Shown: piece by piece, positions 29,461 through 38,742 of the stretch | How positions within the stretch are numbered: the first letter of the stretch is position 1 | Layout: the number at the start of each line of letters is the position of its first letter | Source of the DNA: Rhodococcus globerulus NBRC 14531 | GTDB lineage: Bacteria; Actinomycetota; Actinomycetes; Mycobacteriales; Mycobacteriaceae | DNA: 64,000 nucleotides | Reading direction: 5' to 3' | Assembly (NCBI RefSeq): GCF_001894805.1 | Contig: NZ_BCWX01000003.1 | Location: 992,001 to 1,056,000 of the forward strand | Program-made: the position numbers and the translations under genes | Notes under the pieces: model-generated | The model's input: the letters and a program-made list of their open reading frames with translations, nothing else | Told to the model about the DNA's origin: nothing | The model's database searches: none

Positions 29461-30426
29461 ATGACGACGGCATATCGCTCTCGGAAGAAGAAGGTTTCCA
29501 TCGTCGGCGCCGGCAGTGTCGGCACGGCTATCGCCTATGCGTGCCTCATCCGCGGATCAGCGGACGTACTGGCCCTCTACGACACAAACGCCGCGAAGGT
29601 GCGAGCGGAAGTGCTCGATCTCAACCACGGCACTCAGTTCACCCCACCGTGTTCGGTGGACGGTGGTGACGACATCGCGGTCACCGCAGGGTCCGATCTG
29701 GTTGTAGTGACAGCCGGAGCCAAACAGAAACCCGGCCAGTCCCGTCTCGAGTTGGCGGCGGTCAACGTCAAGATCGTGCAGACCTTGACGGAGCAACTTC
29801 TCTCGCAGTCGCCCGAAGCAATCATTCTTTTTGTCAGCAATCCCGTCGACATCGCGACGTACGCAGCGGTTCAGGCCGCGGGTCGGCCGTACCGTCACCG
29901 GATTTTCGGATCCGGGACGGTGTTGGATACAGCACGTCTGCGCTTTCTCATGGCGTCGAAGTTGGGCGTGGCGGTCGAGAATGTGCACGCCTTCATCGTT
30001 GGCGAGCATGGGGACTCCGAAATTCCTTTGTGGTCCAGCGCCACCATCGGCGGGGTTCCGGCGACGGCATTTGTGGGTCCTTCGGGGAACACACTCGACA
30101 GCGCGATCCGTGACGAGGTCGCGACCGCGGTGGTGCAAAGCGCGTATCAGATCATCGAGGGCAAGGGCGCGACCAATCTGGCCATCGGATTGTCGAGCGC
30201 CTTCATGGTGGAGGTGGTGTTGCGCGACGAGCAGCGGGTGCTGCCGATTTCGACCCTGCAGAACGGGGTGCACGACCTCGAAGGGGTATGTCTGTCGTTG
30301 CCAACGCTGGTTGGTGGCGGCGGAGCCGGCCGAGTGCTGGAGGTGCCGTTGTCGGAAGGTGAACGCGAGGGTCTGCATGCGTCGGCGCGGGCATTGCGCG
30401 ACGTTCAGGATTCTCTCGGATTGTGA
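29461..30426 (+). CDS. ldh: L-lactate dehydrogenase
   Basis: A 321-aa NAD-dependent LDH/MDH-superfamily enzyme. The Rossmann motif G-A-G-S-V-G is at 16-21, the mobile-loop K-Q-K-P-G-Q-S-R at 88-95 has Gln where lactate dehydrogenases bind pyruvate rather than oxaloacetate, and the catalytic His183 is in G-E-H-G-D-S-E. It interconverts pyruvate and L-lactate in the cytoplasm. It is probably a single gene, preceded by an AT-rich TTATAAAG element at 29436-29443 that may be part of its promoter. Confidence 0.92.
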   Translation: MTTAYRSRKKKVSIVGAGSVGTAIAYACLIRGSADVLALYDTNAAKVRAEVLDLNHGTQFTPPCSVDGGDDIAVTAGSDLVVVTAGAKQKPGQSRLELAAVNVKIVQTLTEQLLSQSPEAIILFVSNPVDIATYAAVQAAGRPYRHRIFGSGTVLDTARLRFLMASKLGVAVENVHAFIVGEHGDSEIPLWSSATIGGVPATAFVGPSGNTLDSAIRDEVATAVVQSAYQIIEGKGATNLAIGLSSAFMVEVVLRDEQRVLPISTLQNGVHDLEGVCLSLPTLVGGGGAGRVLEVPLSEGEREGLHASARALRDVQDSLGL

Positions 30427-30454
30427 AGTGCTGCCGTGACGTATATCGGGCATA

Positions 30455-30460
30455 TAGGAT
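30455..30460 (+). promoter_or_regulatory. Candidate -10 box of the four-helix membrane protein gene
   Basis: TAGGAT ends 6 nt before ATG 30467, and no Shine-Dalgarno is present. A leaderless start is inferred. Confidence 0.5.
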
Positions 30461-30466
30461 CGGTTA

Positions 30467-30850
30467 ATGATTAGTTTTCTGATTCGCGCCGCGATATTCC
30501 TCGGGTCTGCCGCGGTCGGACTTCTTGTTGCGACGTGGTTGCTTTCGGGGTTTTCTGTGAGCGCGTCGGGTTTCATCACGGCGGTTGTCATCTTTGCGAT
30601 CGCGCAGTCGGTCCTGTCGCCGTTCATCGCCAAAATGGCTAAGCGCCACGCGCCGGCATTCCTCGGCGGAATCGGGTTGGTCTCGACTTTCGTCGCTCTG
30701 CTGATCGCATCGATTTTCGGCGGGCTGACAATCACCGGTGTGTCGACGTGGATTATGAGCACGGTCCTCGTGTGGCTTGTCACGGCCCTCGCGACTCTGC
30801 TGCTCCCACTCATCTTCGTGCGTAAGAAAGTTGCGGAGAAGAAGGCTTAG
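30467..30850 (+). CDS. Four-helix membrane protein (phage holin family, PF04020-like)
   Basis: A 127-aa protein with four hydrophobic segments (about 5-27, 33-52, 62-84, 92-116) and a basic C-terminal tail R-K-K-V-A-E-K-K-A. Size and pattern match the mycobacterial four-TMS holin-superfamily membrane proteins; true holin activity is not established for them. The stop is 2 bp before a VOC-family gene, so the two are likely cotranscribed. Confidence 0.72.
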   Translation: MISFLIRAAIFLGSAAVGLLVATWLLSGFSVSASGFITAVVIFAIAQSVLSPFIAKMAKRHAPAFLGGIGLVSTFVALLIASIFGGLTITGVSTWIMSTVLVWLVTALATLLLPLIFVRKKVAEKKA

Positions 30851-30852
30851 CG

Positions 30853-31215
30853 ATGCACCCGGATATCGGAATGGACTACACAGTCCTGGACTGTCCGGAT
30901 CCGGCTGCGCTGGCACGCTTCTACGAACAGGTTCTCAGATGGAGAATTGTTCGCGCGGAGGATGATTGGCACGTCATCGAAGGCCTGCCAGGTCAACGAC
31001 TCGCGTTTCAACTTGCCCCGGGTTTTGTTCCGGTGGACTGGCCGAAGGTGGGTGTGGGAATCCACCTCGATCTCCTGGTAGAGGCTTTCGACCCGGCCGA
31101 GGAGTGGGTACTGAGCCTCGGAGCGCAACGCGTCGACGGGATTGCTGAGCATCCGACTTTCCGGGTCTACCGCGACCCGGTCGGCCATCACTTCTGCCTG
31201 TGCCTGCGCGATTGA
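30853..31215 (+). CDS. VOC superfamily (glyoxalase-like) protein
   Basis: A 120-aa single-module protein with the paired beta-alpha-beta-beta-beta motif of the glyoxalase/bleomycin-resistance fold: D-Y-T-V-L-D-C-P-D-P-A-A-L-A-R-F-Y near the N-terminus and V-Y-R-D-P-V-G-H-H-F-C-L-C near the C-terminus. This is the typical Glyoxalase_6-like form. The substrate is unknown. It follows the four-helix membrane gene by 2 bp. Confidence 0.8.
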   Translation: MHPDIGMDYTVLDCPDPAALARFYEQVLRWRIVRAEDDWHVIEGLPGQRLAFQLAPGFVPVDWPKVGVGIHLDLLVEAFDPAEEWVLSLGAQRVDGIAEHPTFRVYRDPVGHHFCLCLRD

Positions 31216-31294
31216 GTTCTGTCTCGACGGCGGCAGCGTCACGGTGGATAATTCCGTCAGACTGATCGCCCCGAGAACTTCTGGAGAGACGACT

Positions 31295-31771
31295 ATGGCT
31301 TCACCGAATTCCGACGAGTTTCTTGTCGAACGCTCCGCTGTGATCAATGCGGAGGCTGCCACAGTCTTCGATCTGATCAACGACTTCCACCGCTGGACCA
31401 CCTGGTCCCCGTGGGAAGGACTGGACCCGGCGATGCAGCGGACATACTCGGGACCGGATTCCGGTGTTGGTGCGTCGTACGCCTGGTCTGGCAACAAGAA
31501 GGCCGGTTCAGGCTCGATGAAGATCACCGAATCGGTGCCGGGTAGCCGTGTTGTCTTGGATCTTTCCTTCCTCAAACCGTTCAAAGCGCAGAACGTCACG
31601 ACGTTTCTTCTCGAACCGCAGGACAGTTCGACTCGGGTGACATGGCAAATGACAGGGAAGAAGAACTTCTTCTTCAAGATTTTCGGATTCATTTTCAGCA
31701 TGGACAAGATGGTGGGCAAGGACTTCGAGAAGGGCCTTGCACAGTTGAAAGCCGAAGCCGAAAAGGGCTGA
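31295..31771 (+). CDS. SRPBCC (START-like) family protein
   Basis: A 158-aa protein of the polyketide-cyclase/START-like superfamily. The N-terminal strand (V-E-R-S-A-V-I-N-A-E-A-A-T-V-F-D-L-I-N-D-F) and W-S-P-W-E-G are typical hydrophobic-ligand cavity elements. ATG 31295 follows a GGAGAG Shine-Dalgarno at 31283-31288; the longer frame to 31142 is unsupported. The stop overlaps the ATG of the wax-ester synthase gene (TGATG), giving strict translational coupling. It may bind or deliver a lipid substrate for that enzyme (inference). Confidence 0.82.
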   Translation: MASPNSDEFLVERSAVINAEAATVFDLINDFHRWTTWSPWEGLDPAMQRTYSGPDSGVGASYAWSGNKKAGSGSMKITESVPGSRVVLDLSFLKPFKAQNVTTFLLEPQDSSTRVTWQMTGKKNFFFKIFGFIFSMDKMVGKDFEKGLAQLKAEAEKG

Positions 31772-33141
31772 TGCCGCGGTGGTACCGTCACCCGGTGTTA
31801 CGGATGACGCCCACCGACGCCCAAACTTTCTGGATTTCGGAAAAGATCCCCAACGATCAACTCCTGCTGTACTGCTTCGAGGGGCAATCGGAATCGCTCG
31901 AGGATGTACGACGCGCGGTCCTCGATCGCGCGTCGTCGATTCCGGATCTGTGCGTGCGGATTCGTGAAGTGCCGTGGCATCTGGATTATCCGCTGTGGGA
32001 ACCGATGCCGGTCGACCAGTCGTTGGTCGTGACGCATCGACTTCCCGACTCTTCGTGGGAGCAGTGCATCAATGCGATCGAGGTGTTGCTCGAGAACCAC
32101 GTCAATCCGCGCGCGACACCCTGGCTGCTGCATCTTTTCGAAGGCGTGCACGGCGCACCGCGCTGCGACGGCCCTGCGTTGATTGCCGTTCTGCAAGTGG
32201 CTCATTCGCTGGCGGACGGCAAGCGGGCGAGTGCTGTTGCCCGCACGCTGTTCTCGGCAGACGAGCCGAAAACCACAGAGATCGACAGACGCTCGATCAG
32301 TTCGGTAGAAATACTCGCCCGGGCGGCACTGCGCCTGCCCAGCCAGATCTACCGACTGTTTCGCGACGGCCGCGCGGGTCATCAGGCTCAGCTACAACTC
32401 CAGGCCGATACCGAGTCGGGAGTTGTTGCGCCGCAGGCCCCGAACCGTCCGAAGGTTACCTCGAACATCGCCCCGGATGCGCACAGGCTTGTTCGGATGG
32501 TCGTGCGCGACGCGGCAGATCTCCGAGCCGACGGGGTCTCCGTGACAGTGGGGGCGATGACGGCTATCTCGGTGGCCATGACCAAGTACCTGCTGGCCGC
32601 CGATGGCGTCGTTCCTCCTGAGTTGGGCGCGGAGGTCACGATCGCGAAGGATGGAAAACCGAAATCGCGCAACCACTTCCGGAACGCAGGTGTCGGTTTG
32701 TTTCCGGAGGTGGCCGATCTTCGCGAGCGAGCCGAACGCATCACGGAATCGCTGGCCGAGCGCCGAGCGCGAGCAGCGCACCCATCCAGTGCGGCGTCGG
32801 ACCGGGCGCTCGAGGCTGTTCCGGGGCCGCTGATTCGTTGGGGCGTGCAGCAATACGACTTCACCGCGATTCCCGAGACGGTGACGGGTAATACGGTGGT
32901 GTCGAGTGTTGCTCGCGGAGCCGCGGACTTGGTGTTCGGCGGCGCAACGGTGCGATTCACGGCAGGGTTTCCGAGCCTGTCGCCGGTCATGTCACTCACT
33001 CACGGTGTCCATGGAATCGGTGACACCGTGACCATCAGCATCACAACCAGTCCGTCGGCGATTGCGGATATCGATCACTACGAACAGTTGATGCATGACG
33101 CGATCGACGAGGTGCGCGATACCTTTGCGCGGCGGGTCTGA
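31771..33141 (+). CDS. Wax ester synthase/diacylglycerol acyltransferase (WS/DGAT) family
   Basis: A 456-aa acyltransferase of the family that makes triacylglycerol and wax ester storage lipids in rhodococci. The active-site motif HHxxxDG appears as A-H-S-L-A-D-G (144-150). The first histidine is Ala, but the second, catalytic, histidine (145) and D-G are kept. The C-terminal domain motif N-H-F-R-N-A-G-V-G-L (WS/DGAT-C) is present. Rhodococci carry many paralogues; this divergent one may have altered substrate use. It is coupled to the SRPBCC gene, and a mug-like gene follows 12 bp downstream. Confidence 0.82.
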   Translation: MPRWYRHPVLRMTPTDAQTFWISEKIPNDQLLLYCFEGQSESLEDVRRAVLDRASSIPDLCVRIREVPWHLDYPLWEPMPVDQSLVVTHRLPDSSWEQCINAIEVLLENHVNPRATPWLLHLFEGVHGAPRCDGPALIAVLQVAHSLADGKRASAVARTLFSADEPKTTEIDRRSISSVEILARAALRLPSQIYRLFRDGRAGHQAQLQLQADTESGVVAPQAPNRPKVTSNIAPDAHRLVRMVVRDAADLRADGVSVTVGAMTAISVAMTKYLLAADGVVPPELGAEVTIAKDGKPKSRNHFRNAGVGLFPEVADLRERAERITESLAERRARAAHPSSAASDRALEAVPGPLIRWGVQQYDFTAIPETVTGNTVVSSVARGAADLVFGGATVRFTAGFPSLSPVMSLTHGVHGIGDTVTISITTSPSAIADIDHYEQLMHDAIDEVRDTFARRV

Positions 33142-33153
33142 TGTACTGGCGCT

Positions 33154-33717
33154 ATGGGATTCACGCGCGCGGAGTTGGAGTCGTATCGCGACGCCGAGAT
33201 CGACGATCTGATCGGACCGGGTTGCCGATTGCTGTTCGTGGGTATCAACCCGGGATTGTGGACGGCGGCAACTGGTGCGCATTTTGCGAGGCCGGGTAAC
33301 CGTTTCTATCCGGCGTTGTTGCGGGCAGGCATCATCGAACGCCCGATAGATCCGTCAGACGGTATGTCGGCAGCAGACACACAACACCTGATCGATCGGG
33401 GAGTGGGCATAACGAATCTCGCTGTGCGGGCAACGGCGCGGGCCGATGAATTGACGCCGGAGGAGCTGGCGGCGGGTGGAGTTCGGGTGCGAAACATCGT
33501 GCAGGACACCAAGCCTGTTGTTGTTGCCTTCGCCGGGATCACCGCCTATCGAACAGCTTTCGGCAACAAGAAAGCCAAGGCCGGCCATCAGGACCATGAT
33601 TTCGAGGGGGCGAAACTCTGGATCGTGCCCAATCCGAGTGGGCTCAATGCGCACGAAACGGTGGATACGCTCGCCGCTAAATACCGCGATGCGGCCCGGG
33701 ACGCCGGAATCCTGTAA
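33154..33717 (+). CDS. mug: Mismatch-specific (G/U-type) uracil-DNA glycosylase, Mug family
   Basis: A 187-aa base-excision repair glycosylase. The motif G-I-N-P-G-L (30-35) with its catalytic-site Asn and the intercalation-region motif N-P-S-G-L-N-A-H (160-167) are characteristic of Mug/TDG. It removes U or T opposite G. It lies 12 bp after the WS/DGAT gene, probably in the same transcript by proximity rather than function. Confidence 0.9.
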   Translation: MGFTRAELESYRDAEIDDLIGPGCRLLFVGINPGLWTAATGAHFARPGNRFYPALLRAGIIERPIDPSDGMSAADTQHLIDRGVGITNLAVRATARADELTPEELAAGGVRVRNIVQDTKPVVVAFAGITAYRTAFGNKKAKAGHQDHDFEGAKLWIVPNPSGLNAHETVDTLAAKYRDAARDAGIL

Positions 33718-33757
33718 CTGATAGCGGAGTTCGGTAAAAGCGGCGTGAACTAGGCGC

Positions 33758-33763
33758 TACAGT
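33758..33763 (+). promoter_or_regulatory. Candidate -10 box of the membrane protein gene at 33770
   Basis: TACAGT ends 6 nt before the ATG, and no Shine-Dalgarno is present. This suggests a leaderless mRNA. Confidence 0.5.
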
Positions 33764-33769
33764 GCAGAT

Positions 33770-34120
33770 ATGTCATTTCTTTACAATATCTTTGTAGTTA
33801 TTCACCTGCTCGGTATGGCGGCCCTTGTCGGTAGCTATTTCACAGTCCTGAAGGCTCCGAAGATCACCGAGGTCATGGTCTGGGGTGCACGCCTCCAGTT
33901 CCTGTCCGGTCTCATCATCGTCGGACTCGGCGAAGGTGCCCTGGACAAGAACTACATTCACGCGAAAATCGCTGTGAAGCTTGTACTTTCACTGGCCATC
34001 GTCGCGTTGGCGGAGATCACGCGGGCCAGGCAGAAGAAGGGGCAGCCAAACCCCAACCTGGTACACGTGGTCGGTGGACTGTCCGTCGTGACTGTTTTTG
34101 TGGCTGCTCTCTGGACCTGA
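33770..34120 (+). CDS. Small four-helix integral membrane protein
   Basis: A 116-aa protein with four hydrophobic segments (about 4-25, 38-54, 65-83, 99-115) and a basic loop R-A-R-Q-K-K-G. I recognise it as a conserved actinobacterial membrane protein of unknown function. A hydrophobic N-terminus with H-L-L-G-M resembles heme/copper-handling small membrane proteins, but nothing decisive is seen. It is expressed alone, ending in a good terminator. Confidence 0.7.
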   Translation: MSFLYNIFVVIHLLGMAALVGSYFTVLKAPKITEVMVWGARLQFLSGLIIVGLGEGALDKNYIHAKIAVKLVLSLAIVALAEITRARQKKGQPNPNLVHVVGGLSVVTVFVAALWT

Positions 34121-34134
34121 CAAACCCACAAACA

Positions 34135-34164
34135 AGCCCCGGCGAATCGGAATTCGCCGGGGCT
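34135..34164. terminator. Bidirectional terminator, membrane protein / class I fumarase
   Basis: A 13-bp perfect stem (34135-34147 with 34152-34164) with a 4-nt loop, followed by CTTTG. It lies between the convergent stops at 34120 and 34182. Confidence 0.88.
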
Positions 34165-34181
34165 CTTTGCTATTGAACTGT

Positions 34182-35879
34182 CTACAGACCCGGACGCTTG
34201 CCGATCGTCAGGGTTACTTCACCGGTATGGGCAAAGAAGTCGTTGCCCTTGTCGTCTACGACGATGAACGCGGGGAAGTCCTCGACGTCGATCTTCCAGA
34301 CGGCTTCCATACCCAGTTCGGCGTACTCGAGGATGTCGACCTTCTTGATGCAGTCGAGTGCCAGACGAGCCGCCGGTCCACCGATCGATCCGAGGTAGAA
34401 ACCGCCGTGGGTGTTGCACGCGTCGGTGACCTGCTTGGAACGGTTTCCCTTGGCCAGCATGATCATCGAGCCACCGGCGGCCTGGAACTGCTCGACGTAC
34501 GAGTCCATACGGCCGGCCGTGGTCGGGCCGAACGAACCGGAGGCCATTCCATCCGGAGTCTTGGCAGGTCCGGCGTAGTACACCGGGTGATCCTTGAGGT
34601 ACTGCGGCATTTCCTCGCCGGCGTCGAGGCGCTCTTTGATCTTGGCGTGCGCGATGTCGCGGGCCACGACCAACGGACCGGTGAGCGACAGACGCGTCTT
34701 CACCGGGTGCTTGGACAGCTCGGCGAGGATCTCGGCCATGGGCTTGGTGAGGTCGATCTTGACCGCTGCGCCCTTGCCGGTTCCGGAGATTCCGTCGGTT
34801 TCGGAGTCGAGCTGCGCGTCGGTGACCTCGGGCAGGAAACGGCCCGGGTTGAATTCGAGCTGTTCGAGGAAGACACCCTCGGGCGTGATCTTCGCCTTGG
34901 CCTGGCGGTCTGCGGAGCACGACACGGCAATGGCAACGGGCAGCGAAGCGCCGTGGCGGGGGAGACGGACGACGCGGACGTCGTGGCAGAAGTACTTACC
35001 GCCGAACTGTGCGCCGATGCCGATCTTCTGCGTGAGCTCGAAGACCTTCTTCTCGAGTTCGTGATCGCGGAAGCCGCGGCCCGTGATGGCGCCTTCGGTG
35101 GGGAGCTCGTCGAGGTAGTGCGCGGACGCGTACTTGGCCGTCTTCATCGCGAACTCGGCAGACGTGCCACCGACGACGATCGCGAGGTGGTACGGCGGGC
35201 ACGCTGCGGTACCGAGCGAGCGGATCTTTGCCTCGAGGAACTGCATCATCGAGTCGGGGTTCAGGATCGCTTTGGTTTCCTGGTACAGGTAGGACTTGTT
35301 TGCGCTGCCGCCGCCCTTGGCCATGAACAGGAATTTGTACGAGTTCTCGTGTCCGGCAGCAGTATCGGCGTACAGCTCGATCTGCGCGGGGAGGTTGTTT
35401 CCGGTGTTCTTCTCGTCCCACATCGTGATGGGGGCGTTCTGCGAGTAACGCAGGTTGAGGCGTGTGTAGGCGTCGTACACACCGCGGGCGATGGACTGCT
35501 CGTCATCACCGGGGGTCAATACGTGCTGTCCGCGCTTGCCCATGACGATTGCGGTACCGGTGTCCTGGCACATCGGGAGAACACCAGCGGCTGCGATGTT
35601 TGCGTTCTTCAGGAGATCGAGAGCAACGAACTTGTCGTTGTTGGATGCCTCGGGATCGTCGAGGATGCTCGCCAGCTGCGTCAGGTGATCGGTGCGCAGG
35701 TAATGGGAGATGTCGTGCAGAGCCGTTTCGGTCAGCAGACGCATCGCTTCGGGCTCGACCTTCAGGAAGGTCCGACCGTCCGGGCCTTCGACTGTCGACA
35801 CCCCTTCAGTGGTGAGCAGTCGGTACTCGGTGGTGTCCTCACCGATCGGCAACAGGTCCTCATAGAGGAAGTCGGCCAT
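34182..35879 (-). CDS. Class I (iron-sulfur) fumarate hydratase
   Basis: A 565-aa fused alpha/beta enzyme (FumA/FumB type), 4Fe-4S dependent. The three cluster cysteines are Cys104 (P-M-C-Q-D-T-G), Cys227 (A-A-C-P-P-Y-H) and Cys321 (V-S-C-S-A-D-R). The C-terminal beta part carries the [11 protein letters not shown] motif. It catalyses the same TCA-cycle reaction as the class II enzyme at 6.6-8.0 kb but is oxygen- and iron-sensitive. The Shine-Dalgarno is AGGAG, 7 nt before the ATG. It is a single gene, divergent from the mycoloyltransferase genes. Confidence 0.93.
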   Translation of the reverse strand: MADFLYEDLLPIGEDTTEYRLLTTEGVSTVEGPDGRTFLKVEPEAMRLLTETALHDISHYLRTDHLTQLASILDDPEASNNDKFVALDLLKNANIAAAGVLPMCQDTGTAIVMGKRGQHVLTPGDDEQSIARGVYDAYTRLNLRYSQNAPITMWDEKNTGNNLPAQIELYADTAAGHENSYKFLFMAKGGGSANKSYLYQETKAILNPDSMMQFLEAKIRSLGTAACPPYHLAIVVGGTSAEFAMKTAKYASAHYLDELPTEGAITGRGFRDHELEKKVFELTQKIGIGAQFGGKYFCHDVRVVRLPRHGASLPVAIAVSCSADRQAKAKITPEGVFLEQLEFNPGRFLPEVTDAQLDSETDGISGTGKGAAVKIDLTKPMAEILAELSKHPVKTRLSLTGPLVVARDIAHAKIKERLDAGEEMPQYLKDHPVYYAGPAKTPDGMASGSFGPTTAGRMDSYVEQFQAAGGSMIMLAKGNRSKQVTDACNTHGGFYLGSIGGPAARLALDCIKKVDILEYAELGMEAVWKIDVEDFPAFIVVDDKGNDFFAHTGEVTLTIGKRPGL

Positions 35880-36051
35880 CTTTTCTCCTGAACAAGGGTG
35901 CGTGCGAAGGTCCCGTTCAGGTTATCGTTGGGGGTTTTCCTCGATTACGCCGGGCGGTCGGACGGTAGTCGTGACTGGGTCGTTTGCCCTCGAAACGGAG
36001 CATTTCGGGCAATAATGTCCATCTGTGCTCGGCAACTCGAGGGACGTTTTC

Positions 36052-37074
36052 ATGAGAGGTATCCGCATAGCGCGTGCATTGATCGGTGCTGCGACGGCCG
36101 CAACCGTTCTCTTTGTCGTGTCGTCGCCGGCAGTGGCCGAGACGGGCGGTCCACGCGTGATCAGCGCCGTACCCGCGGAAGGCCGTCTCGTCGACGTCGT
36201 CGTGTATTCACCGTCGATGGATCGCGGAATTCCGGTCCAGGTGCTTCGCCCAGCCGACACGTCGACACCCGCGCCGACGCTGTATCTGCTCAACGGGGTG
36301 GATGGTGGGAAGAACGACGCGACATGGTCGGTACGTACCGACGTGCCGGAGTTCTTCGCCGACAAGCACGTCAACGTGGTCACTCCATTGGACGGGGCGT
36401 TCAGCTATTACACCGATTGGTTGCGGCCGGATCCGGGGCTCGCACAGATCAACGACAACAACGGCGTGAACAGGTGGACCACGTTTCTCACGTCGGAACT
36501 GCCGCACGTGATCGACGAGTACTTCGATACGACGGGCGAGAACGCACTCGGGGGGATCTCGATGGCGGGTACGTCGGTGTTGAATCTGGCGATGAGTGCG
36601 CCGACGGTCTACAACAGCGTCGCTTCGTTCAGTGGATGCGCGATGACCAGTCCCGGTCCGGGACAGGATTTCGTCAAAGTGGTCGTCGGGATCGGTGGGG
36701 GTAACCCCGAGAACATGTGGGGGCCGTACAACGACCCAGCGTGGGTTGCACACGATCCGGTGGTGAATGCGGAGAAGCTACCGCGAATTCCGATGTACAT
36801 CACGACCGCAACGGGCATCCCCGGCCCGTACGACACGTTGGCAGATCCGCGAATCGACAACGACGTCGCGGTGCTGGCAGCGACGCTGGCTCTGGGTGGG
36901 GGCATCGAGGCTGCGACACATTTCTGCACAATGCAGCTGGCGGCTCGCACCACCACACTGGGCATGGATAACATCCGATACAACATCAAACCGGCCGGTA
37001 CCCACTCGTGGGGCTACTGGCAGGACGACCTGCACGATTCGTGGCCGATGTTTGCCGCGTCCCTCGGCTTGTAA
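36052..37074 (+). CDS. Secreted mycoloyltransferase (antigen 85 family), first of two
   Basis: A 340-aa exported esterase of the Ag85/FbpA family, which transfers mycolic acids between trehalose esters and arabinogalactan. The signal peptide is about 1-30 (ending A-V-A-E). The nucleophile is Ser170 in G-G-I-S-M-A, and the catalytic His318 is in G-T-H-S-W-G-Y-W, the Ag85 C-terminal motif. ATG 36052 has GAGGGA 7 nt upstream. The stop lies 10 bp before the second paralogue, with an AAGGA site between and partly inside the stop region, so they form an operon. Confidence 0.9.
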   Translation: MRGIRIARALIGAATAATVLFVVSSPAVAETGGPRVISAVPAEGRLVDVVVYSPSMDRGIPVQVLRPADTSTPAPTLYLLNGVDGGKNDATWSVRTDVPEFFADKHVNVVTPLDGAFSYYTDWLRPDPGLAQINDNNGVNRWTTFLTSELPHVIDEYFDTTGENALGGISMAGTSVLNLAMSAPTVYNSVASFSGCAMTSPGPGQDFVKVVVGIGGGNPENMWGPYNDPAWVAHDPVVNAEKLPRIPMYITTATGIPGPYDTLADPRIDNDVAVLAATLALGGGIEAATHFCTMQLAARTTTLGMDNIRYNIKPAGTHSWGYWQDDLHDSWPMFAASLGL

Positions 37075-37084
37075 GGACTTTTGC

Positions 37085-38092
37085 ATGCGTATGTCTCAGA
37101 TCGCACTGGCGTGTGCCGTGTCGCTGGCGTCGGTCGTGGCTCTCCCGATCGTTGCGAGCGCGGACGAAGCAGCGCCGCCGGCACAAACCGTGTCCGCCGA
37201 TGCGTCGCCGCGAATCGCCGCGACCACTTCGGTGTCGGAGCGGGAAGTGCTGCTCGACGTCGACAGTCCGGCGATGGGCCGCACGATGGCCGTGCGGGTG
37301 TTTCTCCCGGCCGATAGTTCGGAGCCTCGGCCCGTTCTGTACCTGCTCGACGGAAACTCGGGCCAGATCGAGGACAACAACTGGTTCGAACCGACGAAGG
37401 GCAATGCTCGGGAGTTCTTCGCGGACAAGAACGTTTTTGTGGTTGCGCCGATCGGCGGAACCGGAACCATGTACACCGATTGGCAGGAAGACCACCCGAA
37501 ATTCGGCAAGCTCAAGTGGGAGACATTCCTGACCAAGGAATTGCCGCCCTTGATCGACGGGGCGTTCGACACCAGTGGGCGCAACGCGATCGGTGGCATC
37601 TCGATGGGGGCCGAGGCCGCGCTCATGCTTGCCCAGCGGGCACCGGATCTGTACGACGGGGTAGCTGCCTACAGTGGGTGCTACACGACGGTGGGTGGAT
37701 TCGGTAAGGCTCTGACGGACCTTGTTGTCATCAACGGAATGGCCACATCGGAGCAGATGTGGGGTCCGGTGGACAGCCCCGCGTGGCGCGAGCACGACAT
37801 CTTTGCCAACGCGGACAAGCTTCGCGGCACAAAGGTGTACCTGTCATCGGGCACAGGATTGCCGGGTCCCCACGAAACACTCGAGACGCCCGACCTTGCT
37901 CGGGTCGTTGTCGTCGGTGGTGTCATGGAACTCGGCGCCAATCTGTGTACCGATCAGATTTCCGGTGTGCTCCGCAGTCACGGCGTCGACGTCACGCGCA
38001 GCGCGCAACCGGTGGGCACACACGGTTGGCCGTATTGGTCCGACGAACTGGCGCGTTCCTGGCCGGTGATCGAGTCGGCTCTGTTCGACTGA
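37085..38092 (+). CDS. Secreted mycoloyltransferase (antigen 85 family), second of two
   Basis: A 335-aa paralogue of the preceding gene with a cleavable signal (about 1-26, A-S-A-D). The nucleophile Ser173 is in G-G-I-S-M-G, and the terminal G-T-H-G-W-P-Y-W holds the catalytic His. The Y-T-D-W and M-W-G-P segments are shared with its neighbour, showing an old duplication. ATG 37085 is 7 nt after AAGGA; ATG 37091 is an alternative. It acts outside the cytoplasmic membrane on the mycomembrane. The acceptor preference of each paralogue is not readable. Confidence 0.9.
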   Translation: MRMSQIALACAVSLASVVALPIVASADEAAPPAQTVSADASPRIAATTSVSEREVLLDVDSPAMGRTMAVRVFLPADSSEPRPVLYLLDGNSGQIEDNNWFEPTKGNAREFFADKNVFVVAPIGGTGTMYTDWQEDHPKFGKLKWETFLTKELPPLIDGAFDTSGRNAIGGISMGAEAALMLAQRAPDLYDGVAAYSGCYTTVGGFGKALTDLVVINGMATSEQMWGPVDSPAWREHDIFANADKLRGTKVYLSSGTGLPGPHETLETPDLARVVVVGGVMELGANLCTDQISGVLRSHGVDVTRSAQPVGTHGWPYWSDELARSWPVIESALFD

Positions 38093-38162
38093 ACTACCCG
38101 ATGATTTCCGGCGGCCGCGACGGTCTATCCCTATGAAGACCGACCCGACCTAAGGAGTAGTC

Positions 38163-38636
38163 ATGCCCTCGATCACCCCGTGCCTGTGGTTCGACACGCA
38201 AGCGGAGGAAGCAGCACAGTTCTACATCTCGGTTTTCGGCAAAGGGAAAATCATCGGAATCGAGCGATACGGCGAGGGATCTCCGTCCGGTCAACCGGCA
38301 GGCTCGGTCATGACGGTGGTGTTCGAACTCGACGGACAGCGATTCACCGGGTTGAACGGCGGACCGATGTTCACGTTCTCGGAGGCGGTGTCGTTCGAGA
38401 TTCCGTGCGCCGACCAGGCTGAAGTCGACCACTACTGGTCGGCTCTGACCGAGGGCGGTGAGGAAAGCCAGTGCGGTTGGCTCAAGGACAAGTTCGGTCT
38501 GTCGTGGCAGGTGGTGCCGAACCGATTGATCGAATTGATGCAGGATCCCGATCGCGCAAAAGCCCAGCGTGTGATGGACGCGATGATGCAGATGAAGAAG
38601 ATCGACGTGGCAGAACTCGAACGTGCCGCACTCTGA
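38163..38636 (+). CDS. VOC family protein (PhnB / 3-demethylubiquinone-methyltransferase-like)
   Basis: A 157-aa protein starting with the family phrase I-T-P-C-L-W-F-D-T-Q-A-E-E-A-A-Q-F-Y. It has the W-S-A-L-T-E-G-G-E-E-S-Q-C-G-W-L-K-D-K-F-G-L-S-W-Q-V-V-P core typical of the so-called 3-demethylubiquinone-9 methyltransferase VOC group. That name is historical; no methyltransferase motif is present, and the true function is unknown. The Shine-Dalgarno is AAGGAG at 38152-38157. Confidence 0.85.
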   Translation: MPSITPCLWFDTQAEEAAQFYISVFGKGKIIGIERYGEGSPSGQPAGSVMTVVFELDGQRFTGLNGGPMFTFSEAVSFEIPCADQAEVDHYWSALTEGGEESQCGWLKDKFGLSWQVVPNRLIELMQDPDRAKAQRVMDAMMQMKKIDVAELERAAL

Positions 38637-38742
38637 GAGTCGACTGTGAGTGTCGACGCAAACCTGGCGGGCACATCAGCGCCGTCGGTACACTTGAATG
38701 AGTGAATTTTCAGCTAACTGCGGCGATGGGTGACGGCCTTAT

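Noticed and set aside
29557..30813. 418-codon minus-strand frame
   Set aside because: Runs antisense through both ldh and the four-helix gene; not a gene.
34098..35891. 597-codon plus-strand frame
   Set aside because: Exact antisense shadow of the class I fumarase, low-complexity Val/Leu/Arg/Gly composition with no family resemblance.
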